NCBI RefSeq assembly: GCF_029392895.1
Contig: NZ_CP114200.1
Coordinates: 3,937,001-4,001,000, forward strand
Direction: 5' to 3'
Length of the DNA: 64,000 nucleotides
From: Streptomyces sp. 71268
GTDB taxonomy: Bacteria; Actinomycetota; Actinomycetes; Streptomycetales; Streptomycetaceae
Part shown: positions 16,892-26,347 of the stretch, piece by piece
Layout: each line of letters begins with the position of its first letter
Numbering within the stretch: position 1 is the stretch's first letter
Notes under the pieces: generated by a model
What the model was told of the DNA's origin: nothing
The model's database searches: none
What the model saw: the letters and a program-made list of their open reading frames with translations, nothing else
Position numbers and translations under genes: made by a program

Positions 16892-18225
16892 TCGCGCCTC
16901 CGATCGCGCCAGAGTTCGAGCAGGAGCCGGCGCAGTCCGGGGAAGATCACCAGGAGCAGCACGATGGCCACGCCGATGCCACCCAGGGACCAACCGAGCC
17001 CGGTCAGGCTCGAACTCGACAGCCCCTGCCAGATGGCGAGGCCCACGCCGAACGGCAGGCCGATGGCGGCGAGCAGCCCGAGTATGGCGTTGCTCATCTC
17101 CGTCTCCTCCGCCTGCACCTGGCGGGAGAACTCGCCAAGGTCGTCCTTGAGGGACTGGAGCGTTTCCGGCAGGCCCGCGGCGCGCTGCCAGGTGCGGGTC
17201 ACGGCGTCCACGGTGTCCTGTCGGCCGAAGTCCGGGCTCCAGTAGCCGCGGCGGAAGACCAGCAGGTCGCGCTCCAGTTGGCCCACCTCGCGACGCTTCG
17301 GCTCGCCCTCGGCGATGCGGGCCACCTCGGTGCCGAACGCGGTCAGCACGACCTGGTGCAGCCGGGCCAGCGCGAGGGCGTCGGCGTACAGGCTGATCAG
17401 GTGGTGCGTGGTGCCGTTGTAGTAGTTGTCCGATACCTCGCGCCCGGGGTCGGGTTTGGTGCCGACCAGCACCAGGCCGCGCAGGCCGAGCACGCCGCGC
17501 ACGTTGTTGCGCAGCCGGAAACGCAGGGAGGCCAGTTCGTCCGGTGCCTCCTCTCCCGGCTCGAAGTCCGACGCGTGGTACATCTGCCACAGCCACTGGT
17601 CGACCGCGGACCAACTGGCGTTTCGCTCACCCTGGTTGAGCCGTGGCAGGTCGTCCCGGGCGGTGATGAAGGTGCAGTAGAGGGCCTCGCGTTCGGTGGC
17701 GGAGAGACGGCAGCCGGGGGGAAGCTGCCGAGCGGCCCAGTCGCGATACGCCCCGCCCGCGTGGTGTGCGTCGACGTCCGCGCAGTGCCGCAACGCCGTG
17801 GGCATCTGCTCCGGTGGCAGCGCCGGCAGGTGCCCGTGCAGCAGGGCAACGCCGTTGGCCTCGGGACTCGCCCCCATCCGTCGGAACATGCCGAGGACCG
17901 TGTCGTTGAGCCGGATCAGCTCGACGGCGGTCAGCTCGAACCCGTGCGGGGCGGCGTCGGGGTCGAGCCGCTCGTCCGTGTGCCAACGCACCGCCGTCTC
18001 CCACAACAGCGGCGCCAGTCGCTGACTGGTGTACTCGGCGCGCCGGGTGGCGGTGGAGTACACGTCGTTCCCGTCGGCGCGCTGCCAGCGCCGCACCAGC
18101 GGCCCGGCCGCGAAGGGCGCCGGCGGCGGCGCGTCGATCTGTACCGCCACGATCAACACGGTGTCCCGCCGCACCAGGGCGCCCGGGTCCCGCGCGCTCC
18201 CGCTGTCGGGCGCGGCGCCGCTCAC
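16888..18225 (-). CDS. Unknown protein with two C-terminal transmembrane helices
   Basis: 445 residues from a GTG that overlaps the upstream stop (GTGA). The cytosolic N-terminal ~375 residues are mostly helical ('VELIRLNDTVLGMFRRMG', 'LISLYADALALARLHQVVL'). A coiled segment 'LQSLKDDLGEFSRQVQAEETEM' then leads into two membrane helices at about 378-400 and 410-430 and a basic LWRDRRRE end. This CorA-like topology (helical body, stalk, two TM at the C-terminus) is suggestive, but no GMN motif is present, so a Mg2+ channel role is not supported. Probably a membrane-anchored sensor or effector. Confidence 0.65.
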   Translation of the reverse strand: MSGAAPDSGSARDPGALVRRDTVLIVAVQIDAPPPAPFAAGPLVRRWQRADGNDVYSTATRRAEYTSQRLAPLLWETAVRWHTDERLDPDAAPHGFELTAVELIRLNDTVLGMFRRMGASPEANGVALLHGHLPALPPEQMPTALRHCADVDAHHAGGAYRDWAARQLPPGCRLSATEREALYCTFITARDDLPRLNQGERNASWSAVDQWLWQMYHASDFEPGEEAPDELASLRFRLRNNVRGVLGLRGLVLVGTKPDPGREVSDNYYNGTTHHLISLYADALALARLHQVVLTAFGTEVARIAEGEPKRREVGQLERDLLVFRRGYWSPDFGRQDTVDAVTRTWQRAAGLPETLQSLKDDLGEFSRQVQAEETEMSNAILGLLAAIGLPFGVGLAIWQGLSSSSLTGLGWSLGGIGVAIVLLLVIFPGLRRLLLELWRDRRRE

Positions 18226-18974
18226 GAGAGGACCTCCAGGGCCGCGCGCAGGTACCGGCCCCGCTCGTCAGCGCCGGCGTCGGCGTCCACGTACCGCCAG
18301 CGCCGGAACCCGCCGGTCACCGGGCCGCGCACCAGCACCCGGTTGTCACCGCGCACCGGCCGCCCCCTGGCGACGAGCGTCAGCGTGCCGGGCGCGGCGC
18401 CCGCGCGGTGCAGGGTGTACGCCGACATGCCGTACCGGCCGCCGGCGGACACCGTGTGGGTGCGGGTCCCGGTCACCCGGACCCGGTAGGCGTCGCTGGT
18501 GTCGAAGTGGAAGCCGCCGTCCTGGGGCCGGTAGCGCACGACGTGGTACGCGTCCGGGTCCGGGTCGGGCGCGCCGGCCGGGGCCCGAGGCGCCTCCTCG
18601 GGGGTGGCCTCGACGACGGTGTTGTACAACTCGCCGGTCAGCACCGTGGCGGCGAAGTGCCAGCGGTGGTCGTGGATCTGCGCGTCCTGGCCACCGGCCC
18701 GCCACACGTGCAGGAACAGCCGACGGCCGTCCGCGCGGAGCTGGGCCAGGGGCAGCTTGACGAAGCCGTTCGGGTGGGCGATGGGTGTGCGGGCGGCGGG
18801 CGGCCGAAGCGGTCCGTCGAAGCGGCCGAGCAACGCCGCGGTGAGCGCGGCCCGCGCGAGTTCGGTCGTGACGGGAGCCGGCGTACCGGTCGGGCCGCCC
18901 CGACCGCCGGACTGGTCGACCACTCCGTGTTCGCCCGGCCTCGCCCGGACGATCTCCTCACCCGTCACGCTCAC
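18222..18974 (-). CDS. Cupin-like protein of unknown function, first gene of operon
   Basis: About 250 residues. The GTG at 18974 is chosen because GGGGAGG lies 8 bases upstream; the frame extends 10 codons further. The central 'DAQIHDHRWHFAATVLTGELYNTV' carries His-x-His and downstream acidic/His residues in the layout of a cupin metal site. 'YTLHRAGAAPGTLTLVARG' supplies the second cupin motif region. This recalls cysteine-dioxygenase-like or small-molecule-binding cupins, but the substrate cannot be told. It overlaps the next gene by 4 bases. Confidence 0.6.
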   Translation of the reverse strand: MSVTGEEIVRARPGEHGVVDQSGGRGGPTGTPAPVTTELARAALTAALLGRFDGPLRPPAARTPIAHPNGFVKLPLAQLRADGRRLFLHVWRAGGQDAQIHDHRWHFAATVLTGELYNTVVEATPEEAPRAPAGAPDPDPDAYHVVRYRPQDGGFHFDTSDAYRVRVTGTRTHTVSAGGRYGMSAYTLHRAGAAPGTLTLVARGRPVRGDNRVLVRGPVTGGFRRWRYVDADAGADERGRYLRAALEVLS

Positions 18975-19288
18975 CGCAAGCCCCTCCCCACGGCATCGCC
19001 GCACTTGCGGCGCCCGGCCCCCGCGCGCCGAGCGTAGCCAACCGGCGCGCCTCGTCGCCGGCCGTCCGGCACATCCCGGCCACGGTGGCGAACGCGGCCC
19101 GGCCAGCGGGTGTCACGCCGCCCATCGCACCCACAGCGCCCCGCCCCACCCCGCCGCCCGTTACGCTCTCCCGGATCGGTCGGGACGGCGCGCGGGTCCC
19201 TCCGGGCGCGGGCGCCGCCGGGCGTGCGCCCGGGCGGTGGGGCGTGGCTCCGGCGATCGAGGACGGCGCGCGGGAAGGAGCGGGACCT

Positions 19289-19756
19289 GTGGGTGACGAC
19301 AAGGGCGAGGACGCGACCCGGCCTTCGCCGCAGCGGGGGCGCCGGCGTGGCCAGGGCGAGTTGGAGGCGCTGGTGATGCGGGTGTTGCAGGGGGCCGGTG
19401 AGCCGGTCACCGCGGCGCGGGTGCAACAGGAGCTGGGTGGCGACCTGGCGTACACCACGGTCGTGACGATCCTGACCCGGCTGCACGGCAAGCACAGCGT
19501 GACCCGGCACCGCGCGGGCCGGTCCTTCCGGTGGGCCCCCACGGCCGACGAGGCGGGGCTCGCGGCGCAGCGGATGCGGCGCGTGCTCGACGGGCACAGC
19601 GACCGGGACGCGGTGCTCGCCAGTTTCGTCTCGGGCCTCTCGGCCGACGACGAGCGGCTGGTGCGCGAGCTGCTGCACGACGCGCCCTCGGAGGCGGAGG
19701 CGCGGGCGGAGCCCGGCGACGCCCCCGTACCCCTCGATCGCGAACGGGAGCCGTGA
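19289..19756 (+). CDS. BlaI/MecI/CopY-family transcriptional repressor
   Basis: 155 residues from a GTG at 19289 with GGAAGGAG 8 bases upstream. The winged helix spans about residues 14-90: 'GELEALVMRVLQGAGEPVTAARVQQEL' then 'LAYTTVVTILTRLHGK'. Such repressors dimerise on promoter palindromes and are inactivated by cleavage when a paired M56 sensor protease is triggered. That partner follows 3 bp downstream. The last ~25 residues are acidic and variable. Targets beyond its own operon are unknown; no beta-lactamase is in the window. Confidence 0.88.
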   Translation: MGDDKGEDATRPSPQRGRRRGQGELEALVMRVLQGAGEPVTAARVQQELGGDLAYTTVVTILTRLHGKHSVTRHRAGRSFRWAPTADEAGLAAQRMRRVLDGHSDRDAVLASFVSGLSADDERLVRELLHDAPSEAEARAEPGDAPVPLDREREP

Positions 19757-19759
19757 CCG

Positions 19760-20767
19760 GTGGGAGTCTTCGTCGTCCTCCCGCTCGTGCTGCCGCTCAC
19801 GGCGTGGCCGATGTCGCGGCTGGCCGAGCGGCGGCTGCACCCGCGCACCGCGACCGTCCTGCTGACCGCCGTCGGGGCCATACTCGCCGTGTGCAGCACG
19901 CTGTGCCTGGCCCTGCTCGGCGTGGTAGGCACCGCGCAACTGCCCGGCAACCCGCTGCCCGACGGCTGGGCGGCGCCCGAGGTGCGGGCGGCGGTCCCGT
20001 ACGACGAGAACGTGGGGTTCGCCGCCATCGGCGTGCTGGCCCTGGTCGCCACGGCCTGCGGGCACACGCTGTGGCGGCACTACCGGGTACGCAACGGCGC
20101 CTGGCGCGCGCTCGGCGACCTGCCCGCCGAGCCGGCCCCGACGCCAGCACCCACCACGACTTCCGCGATCAGGGCCACGTCTACGGAGCCGCCCGCGCCA
20201 CCCGCGCTGACCGTCCTGCCCGACGAGGTGCCGTACGCGTACGCCCTGCCGGGTCGGGCGGGCTCCGGGCGCGTCGTCGTCTCGGACGCCATGTTGGCCG
20301 GGCTCGGCGCCCCGGAGCGGCGGGCGCTGGTCGCCCACGAGCAGGCCCACCTGGCCGGGCGGCACCACCGCTACCTGCTGGCCTCGCGGTTGACCGCGAG
20401 CGCCAACCCGTTCCTGCGCCCGCTGTGGACGGCGGTGGCCTTCAGCGCGGAGCGCTGGGCCGACGAGGAGGCGGCGCGCGAGGTGGGCAGCCGGCGCGTG
20501 GTCGCCACGGCCGTGGGCAAGGCGGCGCTGATCTCCGGGCCCTCGCCGGCGCCCGGCATCGCGGGGTTCGCGGCTGTCGGCCCGGTGCCGCGACGGATCG
20601 CCGCGCTGCTCGGACCCGTCCCACCGGCCCGGCTGTGGCCGCCCGCCGACGGCTCGCTGTACGCTGCGGCGCTCATCGCCGCGGCCGGCACCGCGGCCTC
20701 GGCGCTGTCGTCGCTGAACGCGGCGGTGGCGCTGTTCGTGGTGCTCAAGGCGGCCACGCCGCTGTAG
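19760..20767 (+). CDS. M56-family membrane metallopeptidase (BlaR1/MecR1-like)
   Basis: 335 residues, GTG start 3 bp after the BlaI-like repressor. Membrane helices are predicted at about 3-15, 30-58 and 85-102, with two more near 295-335. The zinc motif HEQAH is at 193-197, preceded by 'VVVSDAMLAGLGAPERRALVA'. A second metal ligand is likely in 'AERWADEEAAREV'. There is no C-terminal penicillin-binding domain, so it is a short actinobacterial type rather than a true BlaR1. It probably cleaves or releases the adjacent repressor. Confidence 0.85.
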   Translation: MGVFVVLPLVLPLTAWPMSRLAERRLHPRTATVLLTAVGAILAVCSTLCLALLGVVGTAQLPGNPLPDGWAAPEVRAAVPYDENVGFAAIGVLALVATACGHTLWRHYRVRNGAWRALGDLPAEPAPTPAPTTTSAIRATSTEPPAPPALTVLPDEVPYAYALPGRAGSGRVVVSDAMLAGLGAPERRALVAHEQAHLAGRHHRYLLASRLTASANPFLRPLWTAVAFSAERWADEEAAREVGSRRVVATAVGKAALISGPSPAPGIAGFAAVGPVPRRIAALLGPVPPARLWPPADGSLYAAALIAAAGTAASALSSLNAAVALFVVLKAATPL

Positions 20768-20806
20768 GCCCGGCCGCGAGGCGCCGGCGGACCACGTCGT
20801 AGAGGA

Positions 20807-20841
20807 GGGCTGCCCGGCCAGGGGGCGGGTCCGGGCAGCCC
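20807..20841. terminator. Strong bidirectional terminator hairpin
   Basis: Perfect 11-bp inverted repeat (GGGCTGCCCGG and CCGGGCAGCCC) around a 13-base loop, lying between the convergent M56 and TerD genes. It should terminate both. Confidence 0.75.
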
Positions 20842-20916
20842 CGTACGAGGCGGGGCCGGCGACTCGCTACGGAGTGCGCGGCCCCGGGGGCGGGACGCTG
20901 GGCGCGCCCCGCGCGA

Positions 20917-21492
20917 TCAGACGTTGACGCCGAAGTCGGCCGCGATGCCGGCCAGGCCGGACGCGTAACCCTGGCCCACCGCGCGGAACTTCCACTCGGC
21001 GCCGTGCCGGTACAGCTCACCGAAGACCATGGCGGTCTCGGTCGAGGCGTCCTCGGTCAGGTCGTAGCGGGCCAGCTCCACGCCGTCGGCCTGGTTGACG
21101 ACGCGGATGAAGGCGTTGCGCACCTGGCCGAAGCTCTGGCCACGGGCCGCCGCGTCGTGGATCGACACCGGGAAGACGATCTTCGTGATCTCGGCGGGCA
21201 CGCCGGCCAGGTTGACCTTGACCGCCTCGTCGTCCCCGTCGCCCTCGCCGGTGAGGTTGTCGCCGGTGTGCTCGACGGAACCGTCCGGGCTGGTCAGGTT
21301 GTTGTAGAAGACGAAGTGCCGGTCGGACGCGACCTTCCCGGAGTCGTCGCACAGCAGGGCGCTGGCGTCCAGGTCGTAGTCGGTCCCGGTCGTCGTCCGC
21401 ACGTCCCACCCGAGCCCGACGACCACGGCGGTCAGCCCCGGCGCCTCCTTGCTCAGCGAGACGTTGCCACCCTTGGCCAGCGATACACCCAT
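20917..21492 (-). CDS. TerD-family calcium-binding stress protein
   Basis: 191 residues, full family length, starting [20 protein letters not shown]. TerD proteins bind Ca2+ and belong to tellurite/phage/stress response systems in which several Ter proteins act with membrane and nucleotide-processing partners. Acidic Ca2+-site motifs are visible: '[13 protein letters not shown]' and '[17 protein letters not shown]'. '[22 protein letters not shown]' is the family signature. It stands alone here, with no TerB/C/Z beside it. The 80 bp upstream has an AT-richer stretch suited to a promoter. Confidence 0.95.
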   Translation of the reverse strand: MGVSLAKGGNVSLSKEAPGLTAVVVGLGWDVRTTTGTDYDLDASALLCDDSGKVASDRHFVFYNNLTSPDGSVEHTGDNLTGEGDGDDEAVKVNLAGVPAEITKIVFPVSIHDAAARGQSFGQVRNAFIRVVNQADGVELARYDLTEDASTETAMVFGELYRHGAEWKFRAVGQGYASGLAGIAADFGVNV

Positions 21493-21778
21493 GTTGTGCC
21501 CTTCCCCTGTCGCGCCTGCGTTGGCTGCTGCCGCAAATCTACAGCACTGTAGAAACTATCGACCGGCGATCGACGCGGGCCCCGGGCCCTGGGGCGCGGT
21601 AGCGTCGCACCAGGTACGCCACGGCGTTCCGCGCGGGCGGGACCGGCCCCCACCGAGTGGGCCTCCGCGACCGCGGGGTTGGTTCGGTCTACACCGCGCT
21701 GTTGACGGACGAGGGTTGGTCGTCCCCGCGCGTGCGGGGTCGCACGGGCCCGCCCGCGAACTACTCACACCCCCACCC

Positions 21779-22894
21779 CTACACCCCCTCCTCCGGCCAC
21801 CCCAGCAACCGGGCCCCGATGACCGCGGTCTGAAGGGTGTAGCGGTGGACCGGGTCGCCGGGGTCGGAGCCGGTGAGTTTGTGGATGCGGTCCAGGCGGT
21901 AGGTCATGGCGCGGACGCTGAGGGACAGGCGGCGGGCGGCCTCGGCGGCGACGCAGCCGGTGTCGAAGTAGGCGGTCAGGGTGTCGATGAGGGGCTGGGC
22001 GCCGCCACGGGCCTGCTGGAGGGGGCCGAGGACGGTGCGTACGAGGTCGGCCATGGCCTGCCGGTCGCGGGTGAGGACCGGGTAGACGAGCAGGTCGGCG
22101 GCGTGCAGGACCGGGTCGTCCAGGTGCATGCGGGCGGCCAGGTCGAGGGTGTTGAGGGCCTCCTCGTAGGAGTGGACGACGCCGCCCACGCCCGGGTGGG
22201 CGCGGCCGATGGCGACTTGGCCGCCGTCCGTCGCCGCGTATGCCTGCTTCGCGAAGTAGCGGAGCACGTCGGACTCGTCGCCCGGCGCGATGCAGATCAG
22301 CCGGCCGTCCTTGGTGGTGAGCAGGATGCGCCGGTCGCCGAAGCGGGTCAGCAGCGACGACTCGACCCGCCGGGTGACCGGGTAGCCGTCGTCGTACGGT
22401 TCGGCGCCCTGGGCCACCGCGACCGCGTGCGCGTGGGCCAGGATCAGGCCGAAGCGTTCGGCGCGTTCGGCGAGGCGGCCCAGGTCGCTGCGGCCGTAGA
22501 GCAGGTCGTCGATGAACTCGCGGCGCGCGGCCTCCTCCTGGCGGACGGCGAGCCGCTGGGCCCGCTCGTACCCCTCGGCGAACGCGTCCACGGCCTGGGT
22601 GATGGCGGCCAGCAGGTGGTCGGCGGCCGGGCCGCGCAACTGGGGGCGGACGGCCTGGGCCGTGACCAGGTGGGCGTGGATCAGGGTGCGCAGGCCGATG
22701 CCGGCCTCGGCGGCGCGTTCGCCGCGACCGCGCAGGGCCTCCAACTCGTCGCGGACCAGCCGCCGGCCCGTGGCGCAGGCGCCCGTGAGGATGTCGGCGT
22801 AGCCGGCCAGGTAGTCCCCGTATTCCCCGTATTCCTGGTAACCCTCGTAGCCCTCGTAGCCCTCGTAGCCCTCGGATATGTCCAGCTCCGCCAT
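21779..22894 (-). CDS. PucR-family transcriptional regulator
   Basis: 371 residues. The C-terminal PucR helix-turn-helix (about 305-360) reads 'AAEAARRLSLSVRAMTYRLDRIHKLTG', and a degenerate GGDEF-like domain lies before it (about 180-290). The N-terminal ~30 residues are an odd Glu-Gly-Tyr repeat (EGYEGYEGYEGYQEYGEYGDY-type), encoded by 9-bp tandem units at about 22815-22875, likely slippage-prone. It is divergent from the OB-fold/flotillin locus 265 bp away and could regulate it. The ligand is unknown. Confidence 0.88.
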   Translation of the reverse strand: MAELDISEGYEGYEGYEGYQEYGEYGDYLAGYADILTGACATGRRLVRDELEALRGRGERAAEAGIGLRTLIHAHLVTAQAVRPQLRGPAADHLLAAITQAVDAFAEGYERAQRLAVRQEEAARREFIDDLLYGRSDLGRLAERAERFGLILAHAHAVAVAQGAEPYDDGYPVTRRVESSLLTRFGDRRILLTTKDGRLICIAPGDESDVLRYFAKQAYAATDGGQVAIGRAHPGVGGVVHSYEEALNTLDLAARMHLDDPVLHAADLLVYPVLTRDRQAMADLVRTVLGPLQQARGGAQPLIDTLTAYFDTGCVAAEAARRLSLSVRAMTYRLDRIHKLTGSDPGDPVHRYTLQTAVIGARLLGWPEEGV

Positions 22895-23159
22895 GGTCCC
22901 TCCGGTCGTTCCGCGCGTCGTTGCCGCCTGGCCGACGTGCGGGGATCAAGGGTGGCACGCGGCACGGCGGGGGCGGCGGGCGGCATTAAGGCGGCGTAAA
23001 GATTGCCGGCGGCCGGCAGTGCGGGAACGCCGATCGCGCTGCCAGGATGGCGTCACCAGGGCGGCCGGCTCGCTTCGATGCCGGTGGCCGGAAGTGAGTG
23101 TCCCGCGCGGTGGGACACGGGAAACCGCGGTCGTGGGCGGGCGACGCGCTGAGGGGGCA

Positions 23160-23795
23160 ATGACCATGGCCGAATTCCTGAGTGTGGCCGCCGGGCTCCC
23201 CACGGTGGTGTTCAGCGCCGCCCTGATGGTCGTCGTCGGCTTCTGGCTGCTGGTCCTGTTCGGCGCCGCCGAGCACGACACCTTCGACGCGGACGTGAAC
23301 GCCGACGCGCTGCACCTGGGCGGGGTGCCGGTGGCGGTCTCCGCCTCGCTCTTCGTCGTCTTCGGTTGGTTCCTCAGCTTCGCCGGGTCGGTGGCGCTCG
23401 CGGACACGGGCCTGCCCGGCGCGCCCCTGCTGTCCCTCGAAGCCACGCTGCTCGGCGCCTCGGTGTTCGGCTCCTGGTGGGTCACCCGCCGCCTGGTGCG
23501 CCCGCTGGCGCGCCTGTTCCCCGACGAACCCGCGCCGTCCCGGCAGGACTTCATCGGGCTGACCTGCACCATCCGTACCGGCCGGGTGGACGCGGGGTTC
23601 GGTCAGGCCGAGGTCACGGCCCGCGACGGCTCCACGGCGCTGGTCCAGGTCCGCCAGGTCGCGGGCGAGGCCCGGGCCGCAGGGAAGGGGCTCGGGCTCG
23701 GACTCGGCAGTACGGGGTTGCTGTACGCGTACGAGGAGTCGGGCGAGTTCTTCTGGGTCGCCCCCTTCGACGCGGCCCTCGACCCGCGCGGCTGA
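23160..23795 (+). CDS. OB-fold membrane protein (YqiJ/NfeD-like), flotillin partner
   Basis: 211 residues starting MTMAEFLSVAAGLP. Helices at about 12-35, 58-80 and 95-112 place it in the membrane. A cytosolic C-terminal domain from about 125 ('FIGLTCTIRTGRVDAGFGQAEVTARDG') has the small-barrel pattern of YqiJ/NfeD proteins that pair with flotillins. It lies 170 bp upstream of a flotillin gene on the same strand. Function: scaffold or partner in a membrane microdomain complex, by family. Confidence 0.8.
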   Translation: MTMAEFLSVAAGLPTVVFSAALMVVVGFWLLVLFGAAEHDTFDADVNADALHLGGVPVAVSASLFVVFGWFLSFAGSVALADTGLPGAPLLSLEATLLGASVFGSWWVTRRLVRPLARLFPDEPAPSRQDFIGLTCTIRTGRVDAGFGQAEVTARDGSTALVQVRQVAGEARAAGKGLGLGLGSTGLLYAYEESGEFFWVAPFDAALDPRG

Positions 23796-23967
23796 CCCAC
23801 GCCGCCACTCCGTCTTTCGTACGGCGGGACCGCCCGCCCCGTACGCCCGACCCGCGCCGCTCCCCCTCTCACATCCCACCTCTCACACGCACCGCACCGC
23901 ACCGCGCCGTCGCGCGCGTGCCGTGGCCCGACGTTCGCCCGTTCCATCTCTACTTACGGGGACTCTC

Positions 23968-26088
23968 ATGGATGCCATCTCCCTGGGCATCGGCGTGCTC
24001 ATCGCCGTCGTCCTGCTCATCACCCTGACCCTGCTGTTCGTGATCAGTCGGCTCTTCCGCAAGGTCGAGCAGGGCAAGGCGCTGATCGTCTCCAGGATGC
24101 GCAAGGTGGACGTCACCTTCACCGGGCAGGTCGTGCTGCCGGTGCTGCACAAGGCCGAGGTGATGGACATCTCGGTGAAGACCATCGAGATCTCGCGCAC
24201 CGGGCGCGACGGGCTGATCTGCCGCGACAACATCCGCGCCGACATCCGCATCTCGTTCTTCGTACGCGTCAACAAGACCGTCGAGGACGTCATCAAGGTC
24301 GCCCAGGCGATCGGCACGGCCCGCGCGAGCGACAAGGCCACGTTGCAGGAGCTGTTCAACGCCAAGTTCTCCGAGGCGCTCAAGACGGTCGGCAAGCAGC
24401 TCGACTTCACCGACCTGTACACCAAGCGCGAGGAGCTGCGGGACCGGATCATCGAGGTCATCGGCACCGACCTGAACGGCTACAGCCTGGAGGACGCGGC
24501 GATCGACCACCTGGAGCAGACGCCGCTGAACCAGCTCGACGCCCACAACATCCTGGACGCCCAGGGCATCCGCAAGATCACCGAGCTGACGGCCGTCGAG
24601 CACGTGCGCACCAACGAGTACCAGCGCCACGAGGAGAAGGAGATCACCCGCCAGAACGTGGACGCCCGCGAAGCCATCCTGGAGCTGGAGCGGCGCCAGG
24701 CGGACGCGGAGATCAAGCAGAGGCGGGAGGTCGACACCGTACGGGCGCGCGAGGAGGCCGAGACGGCGCGGGTGGTGGAGGAGGAGCGGCTGCGCGCGCA
24801 GGCGGCGTTCCTCAAGACCGAGGAGCAGCTCGGCATCCAGCGCGAGAACCAGGCGCGCGAGGTCGCGGTGGCGCAGAAGAACCGCGAGCGGGTCATCGCC
24901 ATCGAGAACGAGCGGATCGAGAAGGATCGGCTGCTTGAGGTCATCGCCCGGGACCGGGAGACCGAGCTGACCCGGATCTCGGCCCAGAAGGAGGTCGAGG
25001 CCGAGCGCCGGGAGATCGCCGAGGTGGTGCGGGAGCGGATCGCGGTGGACCGTACGGTCGCCGAGCAGGAGGAGTCGATCAAGCGGCTGCGCGCGGTCGA
25101 GGAGGCCGAGCGGGAGCGGCAGGCCCTGGTCATCGCGGCCGAGGCGGTGGCGCAGGAGCAGTTGGTCAAGGACATCAAGGCGGCGGAGGCGGCCGAGCAG
25201 GCGGCGGTCCACCGGGCCGCCGAGGAACTGACCCTGGCCGAGGCCCGTACCAAGACCGCCGACATGGACGCGCGGGCCAAGATCCGGCTCGCCGAGGGCG
25301 TCCAGGCCGAGGCGGCGGCCGAGGGCCTGGCGGCGGTGCAGGTACGGGACAAGGAGTCGGAGGTCATCGAGAAGGCCGGCCGCGCCGAGGCGCAGGCCAC
25401 GGCGGCCCGGCTGCGGGCCGAGGCCGAGGGCACCCGGGAGCAGGCGCTCGCCGACGCGGCGGCCATCGGCGAGAAGCTGAAGGCCGAGGCGGCGGGGCTG
25501 ACCGAGAAGGCGGCGGCGATGGCCGCGCTGGACGAGGCGTCCCGGGCGCACGAGGAGTTCCGGCTGCGCGTGGAGGCCGACAAGGACGTGCGGCTGGCCG
25601 GCATCGAGGCGCAGCGGCAGGTGGCCGAGGCGCAGGCCACGGTCATCGCGACGGGCCTGGAGAGCGCGGACATCAGCATCGTGGGAGGCGAGAGCGCGTT
25701 CTTCGACCGGCTGGTCGGCGCGATCTCGCTGGGCAAGAGCGTGGACGGCTTCGTCCAGCACTCGCGGACCGCCCAGACCCTGGCCGGCCCCTGGCTGGAC
25801 GGTTCGGCGTCGTTCACCGACGACCTGACCAAGGTGCTCGGCTCGACGACGACCGCTGACGTGCAGAATCTGACCGTTTCGGCGCTGCTGATGAAGCTGA
25901 TGCCGTCGGGTTCCGGCCAGCTCGACCAACTGCTGGCGTCGGCACGCCAGTTGGGGCTCGCCGACATGCCGGTGGCCGAGCTGGTCGGGCGCGGCGGGGT
26001 GGCCGGGCCGGCGGCCGGTACGAACCCGCCAGCGGACCCGCGCACCGGCCCGGCCGCCGCCTCGGTCAACGGCGGGCCGCTGGCCTGA
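23968..26088 (+). CDS. Flotillin/SPFH-domain protein (YqiK-like)
   Basis: 706 residues. One N-terminal membrane helix (about 5-27), an SPFH/band-7 domain (about 30-200; 'VEQGKALIVSRMRKVDVTFTG', 'IEVIGTDLNGYSLEDAAIDHL'), then ~350 residues of charged coiled coil rich in Glu-Ala-Arg. The flotillin C-terminal part 'GGESAFFDRLVGAISLGKSVDG' follows. Flotillins form oligomeric rings that organise membrane microdomains. The ATG at 23968 is preferred to one 45 bases upstream because it begins with the hydrophobic anchor. It lies between the OB-fold protein and the giant ATPase, the recurrent gene order. Confidence 0.9.
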   Translation: MDAISLGIGVLIAVVLLITLTLLFVISRLFRKVEQGKALIVSRMRKVDVTFTGQVVLPVLHKAEVMDISVKTIEISRTGRDGLICRDNIRADIRISFFVRVNKTVEDVIKVAQAIGTARASDKATLQELFNAKFSEALKTVGKQLDFTDLYTKREELRDRIIEVIGTDLNGYSLEDAAIDHLEQTPLNQLDAHNILDAQGIRKITELTAVEHVRTNEYQRHEEKEITRQNVDAREAILELERRQADAEIKQRREVDTVRAREEAETARVVEEERLRAQAAFLKTEEQLGIQRENQAREVAVAQKNRERVIAIENERIEKDRLLEVIARDRETELTRISAQKEVEAERREIAEVVRERIAVDRTVAEQEESIKRLRAVEEAERERQALVIAAEAVAQEQLVKDIKAAEAAEQAAVHRAAEELTLAEARTKTADMDARAKIRLAEGVQAEAAAEGLAAVQVRDKESEVIEKAGRAEAQATAARLRAEAEGTREQALADAAAIGEKLKAEAAGLTEKAAAMAALDEASRAHEEFRLRVEADKDVRLAGIEAQRQVAEAQATVIATGLESADISIVGGESAFFDRLVGAISLGKSVDGFVQHSRTAQTLAGPWLDGSASFTDDLTKVLGSTTTADVQNLTVSALLMKLMPSGSGQLDQLLASARQLGLADMPVAELVGRGGVAGPAAGTNPPADPRTGPAAASVNGGPLA

Positions 26089-26138
26089 GCCGAGCCGGCC
26101 CACCGAGCCGACCGTACGGAGGGGGACGGTCGAGGTGC

Positions 26139-26171
26139 CCGGAGCTGCCGCGCGGGGGGCGGCAGCTCCGG
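26139..26171. terminator. Large hairpin between flotillin and ATPase genes
   Basis: A 13-bp stem (CCGGAGCTGCCGC with GCGGCAGCTCCGG) around a 7-base loop, 50 bp after the flotillin stop and about 180 bp before the ATPase start. It could terminate or attenuate the upstream transcript, setting a lower level of ATPase. The following ~170 bp hold short direct repeats of cgtacgggtgga (about 26207-26240) and cgacccatctcctcc-type pyrimidine repeats, function unknown. Confidence 0.55.
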
Positions 26172-26347
26172 ACACGCGCCCGGGCCCGGGCCCATGGACG
26201 AACTCGTACGGGTGGACGTACGCGTACGGGTGGACCTACTCGTGCTCGTACGCCACCCACCCCCTCCACCGACCCATCTCCTCCACCGACCCACCAACCC
26301 GCCAATCCGCCAACCGCGCCACCAGCCGCAGCAGGGAGTAAAGCCAG

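Noticed and set aside
16888..18225. CorA magnesium channel
   Set aside because: Two C-terminal helices fit, but the GMN signature is absent, so only the topology is reported.
21449..22999. Plus-strand frame opposite the PucR gene
   Set aside because: Gly/Val-rich antisense product; PucR motifs on the minus strand are clear.
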